DNA of 64,000 nt from Bifidobacterium breve (GCA_945878865.1 CAMCUD010000022.1:1-64000); one strand, 5' to 3'. Counted from the stretch's first letter, positions 26,365 through 36,967 are shown. Numbers and translations are program-made. The notes: generated by a model not told the origin, from the sequence alone.

Positions 26365-26568
26365 ATGGCAACCGGAACCGTGAAGTGGTTCAGCGACGAG
26401 AAGGGCTTCGGCTTCATCACTCCCGATGAGGGCGGCAAGGACCTGTTCGTCCACCACACCGGCATCAACTCGGACGGCTACCGCTCGCTCGCCGAGGGCG
26501 CGCGCGTGACGTACGAGGCCGAGTCGGGCGACAAGGGCCCGAAGGCGGTCAACGTCTCGGCCGTCTAG
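26365..26568 (+). CDS. cspA: Cold-shock protein, CspA family
   Basis: A 67-aa single cold-shock domain that binds single-stranded RNA and DNA and melts RNA structure. RNP1 is KGFGFI and RNP2 is DLFVHH; the protein opens MATGTVKWF, the standard family start. GGAGG lies upstream and the 5' leader is structured. Its TAG stop shares a CTAG with the stop of the convergent monooxygenase gene. Confidence 0.95.
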   Translation: MATGTVKWFSDEKGFGFITPDEGGKDLFVHHTGINSDGYRSLAEGARVTYEAESGDKGPKAVNVSAV

Positions 26569-28058
26569 GCCGCGACTCGCGTCTCACGCTGCTCCGCGTC
26601 CGCGCGGAGCAGCGTGTAGTGCTCCGGGTCCAGCGCAGCCGTCGCGCGCCGGTACTCGAACATGTAGCCGGGCCAGTTGTTGACCACCCGCCCGGCCGCG
26701 TTGCGGTACCAGCTCTGGCACCGCGTCCAGACGGAGTCCTTCAGGTGCGCCTGGGTCTGCGTGTCGTAGGCCCGCTCGACGTCCTCGCGCACGTCCCACG
26801 CCGCGCGCCCGCCGGCGGTCCGCAGCTTGCGCACCGCGTCGGCGACGTAGCCGGCCTGCGCCTCGAGCATCACGACGATCGAGCCGACGCCGAGGTTCGT
26901 GTTCGGCCCGTACAGCAGGAACAGGTTGGGGAAGTGCGGGACGGTGAGCCCGTAGAACGCGTGCGCGCCGTCGGCCCACGTGTCCGCGAGGCGGCGTCCG
27001 TCCGCGCCGACGATCTCCATCGGCGCGACGAACGCCTGCGTGTCGAAGCCCGTGCCCCAGATGATCGTGTCGGCGGGGTGCTCGACGCCATCGGCGGTGA
27101 TGATCCCGGTCGGCGTGATCTCCTGGATCGCCGTGTCGACGAGGTCGACATTCGGCCGCGCCAGCGCCGGGTAGTAGAACGACGAGAAGAGGATCCGCTT
27201 GCAGCCGTAGGCAAACGACGGTGTCAGGCGGCGCCGCAGCTCGCGGTCGCGGACGTGGCGGTGCAGCATCGCCCAGGACATCGTGCGCATGAGGCCTTCG
27301 ATGGCACGGTTGCCCTTCAAGCCCTTCACCATGAGCTCCATCATCGCCAGCATCTGCGCGCGGCGGAACGGCTGGAGGCCGGGGACGTGCGCGATCGCCC
27401 ACCGCATCGGTGGCAGGTACGGCCGGTTGCGGCGGGGCAGCATGTAGTTCGGCGTGCGCTGGAAGACGTCGAGGTGGCCGGCCTGCTCGGCGACGGGTGG
27501 AACGAACTGCACCGCACTCGCGCCCGTGCCGATGACGGCGACGCGTCGCCCGCGCAGGTCGTGGTCGTGGTCCCACCGCGCGCTGTGGAACGCGTGGCCG
27601 GCGAAGGTGTCGGCGCCGGGGATCTCCGGCGTCACCGGGATGCTGAGCTGGCCGCACGCGGGCACGAGCACGTCGGCCTCGGTCGTGGTGCCGTCGTCCA
27701 GGGCGAGGGTCCAGCGCAGCGCGCCCTCATCCCAGGTCGCGCGGGTGACCTCGGTGGAGAACCGGATCCGGGGCGTCACGCCGAACTGCGCGGCGGTCTC
27801 GGCGAGGTAGTCGTGGATCTCCTCCTGCGGCGAGCAGGGGCGCGTCCACGAACGGCGCTGATGAAACGAGAACGAGTACACGTGGGAGGGCACGTCGCAG
27901 GCGGCGCCCGGGTACGTGTTCTCCCGCCAGACACCGCCGAGGTCGTCGGCCTTCTCGAAGATCGTCAGGTCCGTGACGCCGTCGCGCAGCAGCGCGATCG
28001 CGGCGGCGATGCCGCCGAAGCCGGCGCCGACGATGGCCACCGAAGGTCCGCTCCCCAT
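26565..28058 (-). CDS. Flavin-containing (Baeyer-Villiger-type) monooxygenase 3
   Basis: A 497-aa monooxygenase closely related to the one at 16016 (both contain [19 protein letters not shown] and ACGQLS-PVTP, and both end with NNWPGYM). FAD motif GAGFGG near residue 12, complete fingerprint [17 protein letters not shown] motif GTGASAVQF. It should oxygenate a ketone or heteroatom. It is 22 nt downstream of a GGDEF-EAL gene on the same strand, which may be accidental. No dedicated regulator is adjacent. Confidence 0.87.
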   Translation of the reverse strand: MGSGPSVAIVGAGFGGIAAAIALLRDGVTDLTIFEKADDLGGVWRENTYPGAACDVPSHVYSFSFHQRRSWTRPCSPQEEIHDYLAETAAQFGVTPRIRFSTEVTRATWDEGALRWTLALDDGTTTEADVLVPACGQLSIPVTPEIPGADTFAGHAFHSARWDHDHDLRGRRVAVIGTGASAVQFVPPVAEQAGHLDVFQRTPNYMLPRRNRPYLPPMRWAIAHVPGLQPFRRAQMLAMMELMVKGLKGNRAIEGLMRTMSWAMLHRHVRDRELRRRLTPSFAYGCKRILFSSFYYPALARPNVDLVDTAIQEITPTGIITADGVEHPADTIIWGTGFDTQAFVAPMEIVGADGRRLADTWADGAHAFYGLTVPHFPNLFLLYGPNTNLGVGSIVVMLEAQAGYVADAVRKLRTAGGRAAWDVREDVERAYDTQTQAHLKDSVWTRCQSWYRNAAGRVVNNWPGYMFEYRRATAALDPEHYTLLRADAEQRETRVAA

Positions 28059-28080
28059 GCGGCGGAGTCTAGGGCGGGGG

Positions 28081-30408
28081 TCAGGCGGCGGGGCGCAGCT
28101 CGTCGCCGCCGTGGACCCCGGCGCTGAGCAGCTGGCCGGCGTCGGCGACCGACGCGGGGCGCGAGTACAGGAAGCCCTGGCCGAGCACCGGCCCCATCGA
28201 CTGCAGGACCACGGCTTGGCCGCGGGTCTCGATGCCCTCCGCGACGACGGTGATGTCGAGCGCGTGCGCGAGGTTGATGATGCCCTGGGCGAGCTGGGCC
28301 TGCCCGTCGTCCATGTCGATCGCGTCGATGAACGCCTTGTCGACCTTCAGGGTGTCGACCGGCAGCTGGCGCAGGTAGGCGAGCACGGAGTGCCCGGTGC
28401 CGAAGTCGTCGATGGCGATCTTCACGCCGAGCGCGATGAGCGCGGTGAGCTCCTCGGCCATCGCATCCGGCCGCTCGACGAGCACGCTCTCGGTGATCTC
28501 CAGCTGCAGCTGACGCGGGTCCAGGCCCGTGCGCACGAGCGTGTCGCGGACCATGTCGTGCATGCCCGGGTCGGCCATCTGGAGCGCCGAGACGTTGACG
28601 CTGACGTGCTGGCGCGAGTTGGCCAGGCCCTCGTCCATCCAGGTCTTCATCTGCGCGCACGCGGTCTCCAGGACCCACTCGCCGAGCGGCAGGATCAGCC
28701 CGCTGTCCTCGGCCAGCTCGATGAACTCGGGCGGCGGGATGCGGCCGTGGACCGGGTGCGGCCAGCGCGCGAGCGCCTCCGCCCCGACGACGCGGTCGTC
28801 GGCGATGTCGACGATCGGCTGGTACTCGAGCAGCAGCCCGCCCTCCTCGAGCGCGCGGCGCAGATCCGCGGTGAGCTCGAGGCGGCGCATCGCGTCGGCG
28901 TGCATGTCGTCGGTGAACGTCGCCACGCGGTTCTTGCCGCCGTTCTTCGACGCGTACATCGCGACGTCGGCGTTGCGCAGCATCTCGTCGGCCGACGTGT
29001 AGCGGCCGTGCTCGCTGATCGCGACACCGGCGCTGCCCGACACGCGCAGCTCGCGCTCGCCGATGGTCATCGGCGCGCAGACGGCGCGCAGGATCTTGTC
29101 GGCGATGATCTGCGGCGCGCGCGAGTCCTCGTCGTGCTCGTGCAGGAGGATCGCGAACTCGTCGCCGCCGAGCCGGGCGATGACGTCGTCGTCGCTGATC
29201 TGCTGGCGGATGCGGCTGGCGACGACCCGCAGCAGCTCGTCGCCGGAGTGGTGGCCGAGGCTGTCGTTGATCGTCTTGAAGTCGTCGAGGTCGACGAAGA
29301 TGATCGCGAGCGTCTCGCCGGTCTCCGCGGCCTCCTTCAGCTCGGCGGCGAGGTGCTGCTCGAACAGCGTGCGGTTCGCCAGGCCGGTCAGCGCGTCGTG
29401 GTAGGCCTGGTGGCGCAGCTCGGCCTCGAGCGCGTGGCGCTCGGTGACGTCGCGCATGCTGAGCAGCAGGCCGCCGACCGCCTGGTCGGTGACGCGGTTG
29501 GCGGCGACGATCTCCACCGGGCGGTAGCGGCCGTCGCCGTCGCGGACGCTCACGTTCAGCGTGGCGGTGGTGCCCGCCGGGCGGCCGAGCAAGGCATGCA
29601 GGCGGCGCTCGGCGGCGTCGCGGTCGCGCGGGTGCAGCGCCTCGCGCAGCGGCTGGTCGTGCAGGCTTTCCGGCGTCCGGCCGAAGACGCGCTCCATCGA
29701 TGCGGCCTGCCAGCTGACCTTGAGGTCCTTGTCGAGCACGACGACGACGTCGGTGGCGTGCTCGGCCAGCGCACGCAGGCGCTCTTCGCTCTCGCGCTCG
29801 ACCTTGCGCGTCGCGGCGGCGACCTTCGACTTGCGGGCGAGGTGCTCGAAGCGCCAGGCCAGCAACCCGAGCAGCTGCAGGCCGGCGACGAGCGATCCGA
29901 CGAACAGCCAGCGGCCGATCGACGCCGAGTGCTCGGCCAGGCGGTCCTGCTTCTGCGCCTCGCTGCGCGTCAGCGCGTTCATCGTGTCGAGGCGGGGGGC
30001 GATCTCGGCGCGCTGGACGGCGTACGCCTCATCGCGCTTGCCGATAAGCCCGAGCTGCAGCGCCTTCGTCCCGTTGCGCACCAGCTGCCCGAGGTTCGCG
30101 CGCAGCCGGCGCAGGACGTTGCCGTCGATGCCCAGCGCGTCGAGCCGGTCGATCGACTGCTGCATCGCCGTGGCGATGCCGAACGCCTCACGGTTCTGTG
30201 GCGCGTCCGGCCGGCCGGTGCGGACCGCCTCGGCCTGGGCGGCGCGCAGCTGCTCGCCGAGGGCCTGGGCGTGACGCAGCTCGGCCTGGGCCTTGCGCTG
30301 CTGGTCCGACGTGTCGCGGGCGCGTTCGGAGACCGCGACCGTCACGGCCACGACGAGGATGGCGAGCAGCCCGACCGTCAGCCGCCCGGCTCGCGCGCTC
30401 CACCCCAT
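28081..30408 (-). CDS. Membrane-bound PAS-GGDEF-EAL protein (c-di-GMP metabolism)
   Basis: A 775-aa signalling protein. One transmembrane helix near the start, a helical periplasmic sensor (about 27-150), a second helix (about 155-177), a PAS domain (about 200-320), GGDEF (about 335-490) and EAL (about 500-760). The synthase motif RLGGDEF and the phosphodiesterase motifs GAEALARW, DDFGTGHS and AEGIET are intact, so both activities are possible. The RxxD inhibitory site before GGDEF is not conserved (Ser in place of Arg). An alternative GTG start lies 27 nt upstream. Confidence 0.88.
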   Translation of the reverse strand: MGWSARAGRLTVGLLAILVVAVTVAVSERARDTSDQQRKAQAELRHAQALGEQLRAAQAEAVRTGRPDAPQNREAFGIATAMQQSIDRLDALGIDGNVLRRLRANLGQLVRNGTKALQLGLIGKRDEAYAVQRAEIAPRLDTMNALTRSEAQKQDRLAEHSASIGRWLFVGSLVAGLQLLGLLAWRFEHLARKSKVAAATRKVERESEERLRALAEHATDVVVVLDKDLKVSWQAASMERVFGRTPESLHDQPLREALHPRDRDAAERRLHALLGRPAGTTATLNVSVRDGDGRYRPVEIVAANRVTDQAVGGLLLSMRDVTERHALEAELRHQAYHDALTGLANRTLFEQHLAAELKEAAETGETLAIIFVDLDDFKTINDSLGHHSGDELLRVVASRIRQQISDDDVIARLGGDEFAILLHEHDEDSRAPQIIADKILRAVCAPMTIGERELRVSGSAGVAISEHGRYTSADEMLRNADVAMYASKNGGKNRVATFTDDMHADAMRRLELTADLRRALEEGGLLLEYQPIVDIADDRVVGAEALARWPHPVHGRIPPPEFIELAEDSGLILPLGEWVLETACAQMKTWMDEGLANSRQHVSVNVSALQMADPGMHDMVRDTLVRTGLDPRQLQLEITESVLVERPDAMAEELTALIALGVKIAIDDFGTGHSVLAYLRQLPVDTLKVDKAFIDAIDMDDGQAQLAQGIINLAHALDITVVAEGIETRGQAVVLQSMGPVLGQGFLYSRPASVADAGQLLSAGVHGGDELRPAA

Positions 30409-30547
30409 GGCGCCCGATGCATCTCTGACACGCACACACCCCAGTTCGGCGCACCGGTCCGGAAGCTTGAGTCTTCGGTGGTGGGGGAGACCGAACGTCC
30501 AGACCGGGCAAGAACCCCCGGTGGGCCGGGGAAGACCGGTTTTTCGG

Positions 30548-31390
30548 CTATCGGGCGCGGTTGGCGAGCGGCAGGAGCCGGTCGATGATGTCGTAGTACC
30601 GGCTGGGCGCCGCGCGCGTGAGCAGGTCGATCGCGACGGCGTCCGCGCCGATGCGGATGCGCGCCTTCCCGCCCTCGATGCCCTCATGGATGATCTTCGC
30701 GGCCTTCTCCGGCGTGGTCTGCGCCATCTTCTGGAACTGCGCCGCGGCCTCCTCGTGGCTCTGGCCCTGGCCCGACGGGTCGGAGTGGAAGCGCGCGTTG
30801 GCGAGGATGTTCGTCTTGATGCCGCCCGGGTGGACGGCGATCGCGCGCACGCCCGTCCCGCGCAGCTCGTGGCGCAGCGACTCGGTGTAGCCGCGCACGG
30901 CGAACTTCGACGCGCAGTACGCGCTCTGCCCCGGGAAGCCCATGAGGCCGAACACGCTCGACGTGTTCACGATGACGCCGGAGTTCTGCTTCAGCAGGAT
31001 CGGCAGGTACGCGCGGATGCCGTTGATGACGCCGTCGAGATTGACCCCGAGCACCCACTCGTCGTCCTCGACGGCGGCCTCGGCGATCGTCTGCGTGGCG
31101 GTGACGCCCGCGTTGTTGAAGACGACGCCGATCGGCTGCGGCGCCCACTCGGCGACCTCAGCGGCGAAGACCATCTGCGCCTGGCGGTCGCGGACGTCGA
31201 GCTTGCGGGCGAGCACCGGTCCGTCGATCGCCGCGGCCGTCTCCTCGAGCCCCTCCTCGTTCCAGTCGGCGATGGCGACGGGGCAGCCGTGGCGGGCCAG
31301 CCGCTGCGCGAACGCGCGGCCGATGCCGGAGCCGGCGCCGGTGATGAAGGCCGTCTGGCCGTTGATGGTCGGAGGCTTCGTGCGAGGCAT
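30548..31390 (-). CDS. Short-chain dehydrogenase/reductase 2
   Basis: A 280-aa classical SDR. Cofactor motif TGAGSGIG (about 18-25), FNNAG, catalytic Ser in VNTSSVFGLMG and YCASK. The substrate is unknown. The N-terminal MPRTKPPTINGQTAFITG shows that the ATG chosen is near the usual start. It is divergent from the REC-flavoprotein gene; the intergenic gap is only 74 bp. Confidence 0.87.
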   Translation of the reverse strand: MPRTKPPTINGQTAFITGAGSGIGRAFAQRLARHGCPVAIADWNEEGLEETAAAIDGPVLARKLDVRDRQAQMVFAAEVAEWAPQPIGVVFNNAGVTATQTIAEAAVEDDEWVLGVNLDGVINGIRAYLPILLKQNSGVIVNTSSVFGLMGFPGQSAYCASKFAVRGYTESLRHELRGTGVRAIAVHPGGIKTNILANARFHSDPSGQGQSHEEAAAQFQKMAQTTPEKAAKIIHEGIEGGKARIRIGADAVAIDLLTRAAPSRYYDIIDRLLPLANRAR

Positions 31391-31464
31391 GGCGGCGGAC
31401 TATGCCGGATTTCCTACCGCGTGTGTCGAAAGGTGGGGTTGACGTCCTGCCTAGTCTCCAGGAC

Positions 31465-33150
31465 GTGAGCTCGCCCGAACCTGCCGCCCGCCGCCCAGTG
31501 ATCCTCGCGGTGGACGACGAACCGGCGGTGCTCTCGGCCGTCGCGCGCGACCTTCGCGCCCGGTACGGCGGCGAGTACCGCATCGTCCGCGCGACTTCGG
31601 GCAACGAGGCGAAGGGCGTGCTCGAGGAGCTGCGCCGCCGCGGCGAGACCGTCGCGCTCGTCCTCTCCGATCAGCGGATGCCCGACGGCGACGGCGTGTC
31701 GCTGCTGACCGCTGCGCGCGAGCTGTACCCGCAGGCCAAGCGGGCGCTGCTGACCGCCTATGCAGACACCGAGGCGGCGATCGCCGCGATCAACGCCGCG
31801 CAGACCGACTACTACCTGCTGAAGCCGTGGGACCCGCCGGAGGAGCGCCTCTACCCGACGCTCGACGACCTCCTCGGCGACTGGCAGGCCGACGCCGCGC
31901 TCACGGATGTCGCCGCGCGCGTCATCGGGCACCGCTTCAACCCCGCGAGTCACGAGGCCCGCGACTTCCTCGCGCGCAACCGCGTGCCGTACCTCTGGCT
32001 GGACGTCGACCGTGACGGTGAAGCTCGCCAGCTTCTGCAGATCGCCGGGGAGGACGAGTCGCGCCTGCCGATCGTCGTCCTGCGTGACGGCACCGCGCTG
32101 GCGCAGCCGACGAACCTCGAGCTCGCCGACCGGCTCGGGATCGCCCGCCGCGCCGAGCTCGACTTCTACGACCTCGTGATCGTCGGCGGCGGTCCAGCCG
32201 GCCTGGCGGCGGCGGTGTACGGCGCCTCCGAGGGGTTGCGCACGGTGCTCGTCGAGCGCGAGGCGCCGGGTGGCCAGGCGGGGCAGTCCTCGCGCATTGA
32301 GAACTACCTCGGCTTCCCCAATGGGCTGTCGGGGTCTGAACTGGCGCGGCGCGCGCTCGATCAGGCGCGCCGCTTCGGCGCGGAGGTGCTCACGGTGCAG
32401 GAGGTCGTCGGGCTCGATGCGCGCGAGCCGCAGCGTGTCGTGCGTCTGGCGGGCGGCGACGAGCTGGCCGGTCACACGGTCCTCGTCGCCTCGGGCGTCT
32501 CCTACCGGATGCTCGACGCGCCCGGCGTCGCGCAGTTCGCGGGCGCGGGCGTGTACTACGGCGCGGCGCTCGCCGAAGCCGACTCGTGCTCCAACCAGGA
32601 GGTCGTCGTGGTGGGCGGCGCGAACTCCGCAGGTCAGGCCGCGGTGTTCCTCGCGCGACGCGCGAAGAAGGTGACGATGCTCGTGCGCGCCGACTCGCTG
32701 GCGAAGTCGATGTCGCACTACCTCATCGAGCAGATCGCGGCGATCGACAACATCGAGGTGCGTACGTCGACCGTGGTCGCCGCCGCGTCGGGTGACGGGC
32801 AGCTGGAGCGCCTCTCGCTCGCGACGTCGTCGGGTGAGGACGCCGGCGAGATCGACCTCAGCGCGATGTTCATCTTCATCGGCGCGGCGCCCCGGACGGA
32901 CTGGCTTGGCGAGGCGGTCGTCCGCGACGACCACGGGTTCATCCTCGCGGGCTCGGATGTCGCGGCGCTGGACGGCGCCGTGCGGTGGCCCCTCGCGCAC
33001 CGTCGCGATCCATTCCTGCTCGAGTCCTCGCTGCCCGGGGTCTTCGTCGCCGGCGACGTGCGGCACCGCTCCATCAAGCGCGTCGCCAGCGCCGTCGGCG
33101 AGGGCTCGATGGCGGTCCAGTTCATCCACGAGTACCTCGCTGACGCATGA
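31465..33150 (+). CDS. Response-regulator/thioredoxin-reductase-like fusion flavoprotein
   Basis: A 561-aa fusion. An N-terminal receiver domain (about 11-125; phospho-acceptor Asp in LVLSDQRMP, Thr in LLTAYAD, Lys in LLKPWD) is joined by an alpha/beta segment (about 150-230) to a two-Rossmann thioredoxin-reductase-like domain (VIVGGGPAGLAAA; VVVGGANSAGQAA). The redox CxxC of true thioredoxin reductases is absent: only ADSCSNQE stands there. The output is therefore a flavoprotein of unknown acceptor. The GTG at 31465 has a poor ribosome site and an ATG at 31402 is possible. The stop overlaps the kinase start. Confidence 0.8.
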   Translation: MSSPEPAARRPVILAVDDEPAVLSAVARDLRARYGGEYRIVRATSGNEAKGVLEELRRRGETVALVLSDQRMPDGDGVSLLTAARELYPQAKRALLTAYADTEAAIAAINAAQTDYYLLKPWDPPEERLYPTLDDLLGDWQADAALTDVAARVIGHRFNPASHEARDFLARNRVPYLWLDVDRDGEARQLLQIAGEDESRLPIVVLRDGTALAQPTNLELADRLGIARRAELDFYDLVIVGGGPAGLAAAVYGASEGLRTVLVEREAPGGQAGQSSRIENYLGFPNGLSGSELARRALDQARRFGAEVLTVQEVVGLDAREPQRVVRLAGGDELAGHTVLVASGVSYRMLDAPGVAQFAGAGVYYGAALAEADSCSNQEVVVVGGANSAGQAAVFLARRAKKVTMLVRADSLAKSMSHYLIEQIAAIDNIEVRTSTVVAAASGDGQLERLSLATSSGEDAGEIDLSAMFIFIGAAPRTDWLGEAVVRDDHGFILAGSDVAALDGAVRWPLAHRRDPFLLESSLPGVFVAGDVRHRSIKRVASAVGEGSMAVQFIHEYLADA

Positions 33151-34553
33151 TCACCGCCGAGGAGCTCGCGTCGATCGATCTCTTCGACGAGGTCACGGAC
33201 GCCGAGCGGGCGGCGTGGGCCGCGGTCGCCGAGGAGCGCTGGTACGAGCCGGGTGACGAGGTCATCCGCGAAGGGATGCGGTTCGTCCTGCTGCTCGAGG
33301 GGCGCCTCGACGGGATCCGCGAGCGCGAGGACGGAACGTCCGAGGTCGAAGGTCAGCAGGTCGCCCCAACCTGGATGGGCGCGATCTCGGTGCTGACCGA
33401 GCAGCCGCCGCCGATGTGGTTCCGGGCGGTGGAGCGCACGCGGATCGGGACGGTCGGTCCAGAGGACTTCCGCCGGCTCGTCTTCGAGCAGCGCCCGGTG
33501 TTCCTGCGGATCATGCGCCAGTTCCGCCCGGTGATCTCCCGGGTCGAGGGCAACGAGATGCGCCGCGAGAAGCTCGCGTCGCTGGGCACGATGGCGGCGG
33601 GCCTCGCGCACGAGCTGAACAACCCGGCGTCGGCGGCCAAGCGCAGCGCCGACCAGCTCGCCGAGTCCCTGAACGCGGTGACGAGCGCGCTGCGGACGTT
33701 CGTCGAGGCCGGGGTCGAGCGTGAGGACGCGCAGAAGTTCGTCGAGCTGCAGGACCGCGCGGTGACGAGCTACGCGGCCTGCACGATCGAGGACAAGAAC
33801 CCGCTCGCCGTCGCCGACCGCGAGGACCGGTTGCTCGAGCTGTTGGAGGACCAGGGCGTCCGTGAGGCGTGGAAGTACGCCGAGCCCCTCGCGCGCGCGG
33901 GCGTGGACGAGGACTGGCTCGAGCAGCTTGTCGCCGCGGCGGGCGCCGCCACCGAGGCGGCGGTGCGCTGGGTGGCGGCGTCGTTGACCGCGCGCTCGCT
34001 CGCCGACGAGCTGCGCGAATCGACCGACCGGATGTCCGGTCTCGTGAGCGCGATGAAGACCTACGCGTACATGGACCAGGGCGACCTCGTCGAGGTCGAC
34101 GTGCACGAAGGCCTGGAGGCGACGCTCACGATCCTCGCCCACAAGCTCAAGCACACGTCGATCGAGGTCGTCCGGGCCTACGGCGATCACCTGCCGACCG
34201 TGTGCGTGTACGGCAGCGAGCTCAACCAGGTGTGGACGAACCTGCTCGACAACGCGATCTCCGCGCTCGGCGAGTCCGGGACGATCACCATCAGCACGCG
34301 CGCGTGGAACAGCGACGGCGTGGAGGTGGTCATCGAAGACGACGGCCCGGGGATCCCGGAGGAGCTCCAGCGCCAGGTCTTCGACCCCTTCTTCACGACG
34401 AAGGCGGTGGGGGAGGGCACCGGCCTGGGGCTCGACACCGCGCGCCGGATCGTGGTGGACCGCCACCAGGGCACGATGGACCTCGAGTCCCGGCCGGGGC
34501 GGACGGCGTTCACGGTCCATCTGCCGCGGGCGCCGCGGCGGGTGGAGGGGTGA
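33147..34553 (+). CDS. Sensor histidine kinase with N-terminal cNMP-binding-like domain
   Basis: A 468-aa cytoplasmic kinase. Residues about 5-120 resemble a cyclic-nucleotide-binding domain. The dimerisation helix carries the phospho-acceptor in GLAHELNNPASAA, and the ATPase domain has NLLDNAISA, DDGPGIPEE, FDPFFTTK and GTGLGLDTA. It has no membrane segment, so the signal is internal. ATGA overlap with the preceding REC-flavoprotein gene strongly suggests that the two proteins are partners. Its TGA stop lies inside a 49-bp palindrome. Confidence 0.87.
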   Translation: MITAEELASIDLFDEVTDAERAAWAAVAEERWYEPGDEVIREGMRFVLLLEGRLDGIREREDGTSEVEGQQVAPTWMGAISVLTEQPPPMWFRAVERTRIGTVGPEDFRRLVFEQRPVFLRIMRQFRPVISRVEGNEMRREKLASLGTMAAGLAHELNNPASAAKRSADQLAESLNAVTSALRTFVEAGVEREDAQKFVELQDRAVTSYAACTIEDKNPLAVADREDRLLELLEDQGVREAWKYAEPLARAGVDEDWLEQLVAAAGAATEAAVRWVAASLTARSLADELRESTDRMSGLVSAMKTYAYMDQGDLVEVDVHEGLEATLTILAHKLKHTSIEVVRAYGDHLPTVCVYGSELNQVWTNLLDNAISALGESGTITISTRAWNSDGVEVVIEDDGPGIPEELQRQVFDPFFTTKAVGEGTGLGLDTARRIVVDRHQGTMDLESRPGRTAFTVHLPRAPRRVEG

Positions 34554-34595
34554 CGCCGGAAACGGTCGAGATCGGACCGTTTTCGGCTACACCCC
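34547..34595. repeat. 49-bp palindromic repeat, copy 3 (3' flank of the AbiEi/DUF559-type gene)
   Basis: A 49-bp palindrome beginning GGGGTGACGCCGGAAACGG and ending CGGCTACACCCC. It contains the TGA stop of the kinase (34551-34553) and, on the other strand, the TAG stop of the AbiEi/DUF559-type gene (34587-34589). As a hairpin in both transcripts it could act as a bidirectional terminator. Confidence 0.8.
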
Positions 34596-35510
34596 CACGA
34601 GCAGGACCATGGTCTCGTCGAACCGGCGACGCTCGCGAGCGAACTGCCGGGTCGTAAAGCGGACGGTTTGCCACCCAGCCAGCAGGAGGTCAGCGTCCCG
34701 GAACCGGTCGTACTCCATCTGCTCGCGCCGCTCATGCGAGGTCCGCCCGTCGGCCTCGAGGATGATGCCGCGATCGGGCCACGCGAAGTCCGCGCGATAG
34801 CGCTTCCCGCTGTGTCCCTCGACGCGGTACTCGCAGATCGGGGGCAGGATCGGCAGGTCATCGAGCGCGAGCAGCATGCGGTTCGCCAGCGGGAGCACCG
34901 TTCGGCGTTCACGTGCTTCCTTCGGTGAGATCGCGCCGAGGTTCGCGAGGCCCGGATGACCGGGGTACCGCTCGGCCACGGTTTCGATGTCGCGATCGCG
35001 GACGACGCGGAGGTACAGCGCCTCGCCGACGAGCTGCTGGAGCGGCCGGCCGCTGAGATCCACGGCCAGGTCGACGAGCACCCGGAGCGGTTCGGTGACC
35101 GGCACGCCGCGGATCCTGCGGTGACGGATCTCGGCGCGGGTGTGGTGGATGACCAGACCGCGGCGGTCGCGGACGCGGCGGGTGGTGACGACGTGGTGCT
35201 GGTCGTCAGGTCGGGGCGCCATGCGGTAAGCCTCGGCGGCGGACCAGCCCGCGAGCATCGTCCGGCCGTGCGGCACCGCGAGGCAGGCGGCCGCGCGGTA
35301 TCCGTGCGCGGAGACGACCGGACTGAGGGCGTAGACATCGTCGTAGATCTCGAACAGGGTCTGCGCCCGGACGCGCTTGCGGATGCCCTGGCGCCCGAGC
35401 CCGAGATCGACGATCTGTCCGCCGCCGGCGACGCCTTGCTGGCGCGCGCAGAGGGCCGCCAGCTGGGGGGTGAGGCCCAACGGCGTCCGATTTCGACCGT
35501 TCTCGGACAC
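34587..35510 (-). CDS. AbiEi-type wHTH plus DUF559 (Vsr-like nuclease) domain protein
   Basis: A protein of about 300 aa. The N-terminal part ([20 protein letters not shown] and on) looks like the AbiEi antitoxin-type winged helix. The last about 90 residues ([17 protein letters not shown], then [20 protein letters not shown]) match the DUF559/Vsr-like endonuclease fold with its D...ExD pattern. No toxin gene is adjacent. The start is uncertain: GTG 35510 lies inside a 49-bp palindrome, TTG 35480 is an alternative. The stop lies inside another copy of the same palindrome, so the gene is exactly bracketed by repeats. Confidence 0.65.
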   Translation of the reverse strand: MSENGRNRTPLGLTPQLAALCARQQGVAGGGQIVDLGLGRQGIRKRVRAQTLFEIYDDVYALSPVVSAHGYRAAACLAVPHGRTMLAGWSAAEAYRMAPRPDDQHHVVTTRRVRDRRGLVIHHTRAEIRHRRIRGVPVTEPLRVLVDLAVDLSGRPLQQLVGEALYLRVVRDRDIETVAERYPGHPGLANLGAISPKEARERRTVLPLANRMLLALDDLPILPPICEYRVEGHSGKRYRADFAWPDRGIILEADGRTSHERREQMEYDRFRDADLLLAGWQTVRFTTRQFARERRRFDETMVLLVGV

Positions 35511-35515
35511 ACCCC
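35467..35515. repeat. 49-bp palindromic repeat, copy 4 (5' flank of the AbiEi/DUF559-type gene)
   Basis: A 49-bp copy beginning GGGGTGAGGCCCAACGGCG and ending TCTCGGACACACCCC. Unlike the other copies it is at the 5' end of a gene and not at a terminator position; the candidate GTG (35510) and TTG (35480) starts of the minus-strand gene both lie inside it. Confidence 0.75.
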
Positions 35516-35734
35516 CGACCCTGCCGACCCACCTGCGCACCAGGTGCGCAGCGTCGCACCACCTCCGCGCAGTGTCTCCCGCGCACACGCGCAAACGTGA
35601 ACGATGTGGGAACCGCACGACGCTTGGCTGGCTGGCCAACTACGATTAACCCACGGCGCTCCGACGGCGGCAGCGTCCCCTTTACCGCCCGCGGGTCTCG
35701 GCAGGCGGGCATCCACCTCATCAGGAGTCGATCC

Positions 35735-36952
<1,218 letters not shown>

Positions 36953-36967
36953 GGGAGACACCAGCAC

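Noticed and set aside
30409-30547. c-di-GMP riboswitch before the GGDEF-EAL gene
   Set aside because: I looked for GEMM-type blocks in the leader and did not find the conserved core; only GC-rich inverted segments are present.
31414-33129. Antisense 571-codon frame over the REC-flavoprotein
   Set aside because: Compositional shadow; the plus strand has all receiver and Rossmann motifs.
34587-35510. A complete AbiE toxin-antitoxin pair
   Set aside because: No nucleotidyltransferase toxin (AbiEii) is on either side. The adjacent genes are a sensor kinase and a thiolase.
35600-35734. A sigma-70 type promoter for the fad operon
   Set aside because: TACGAT is visible near 35641, but no -35 hexamer lies at 16-18 nt, so I do not call it.
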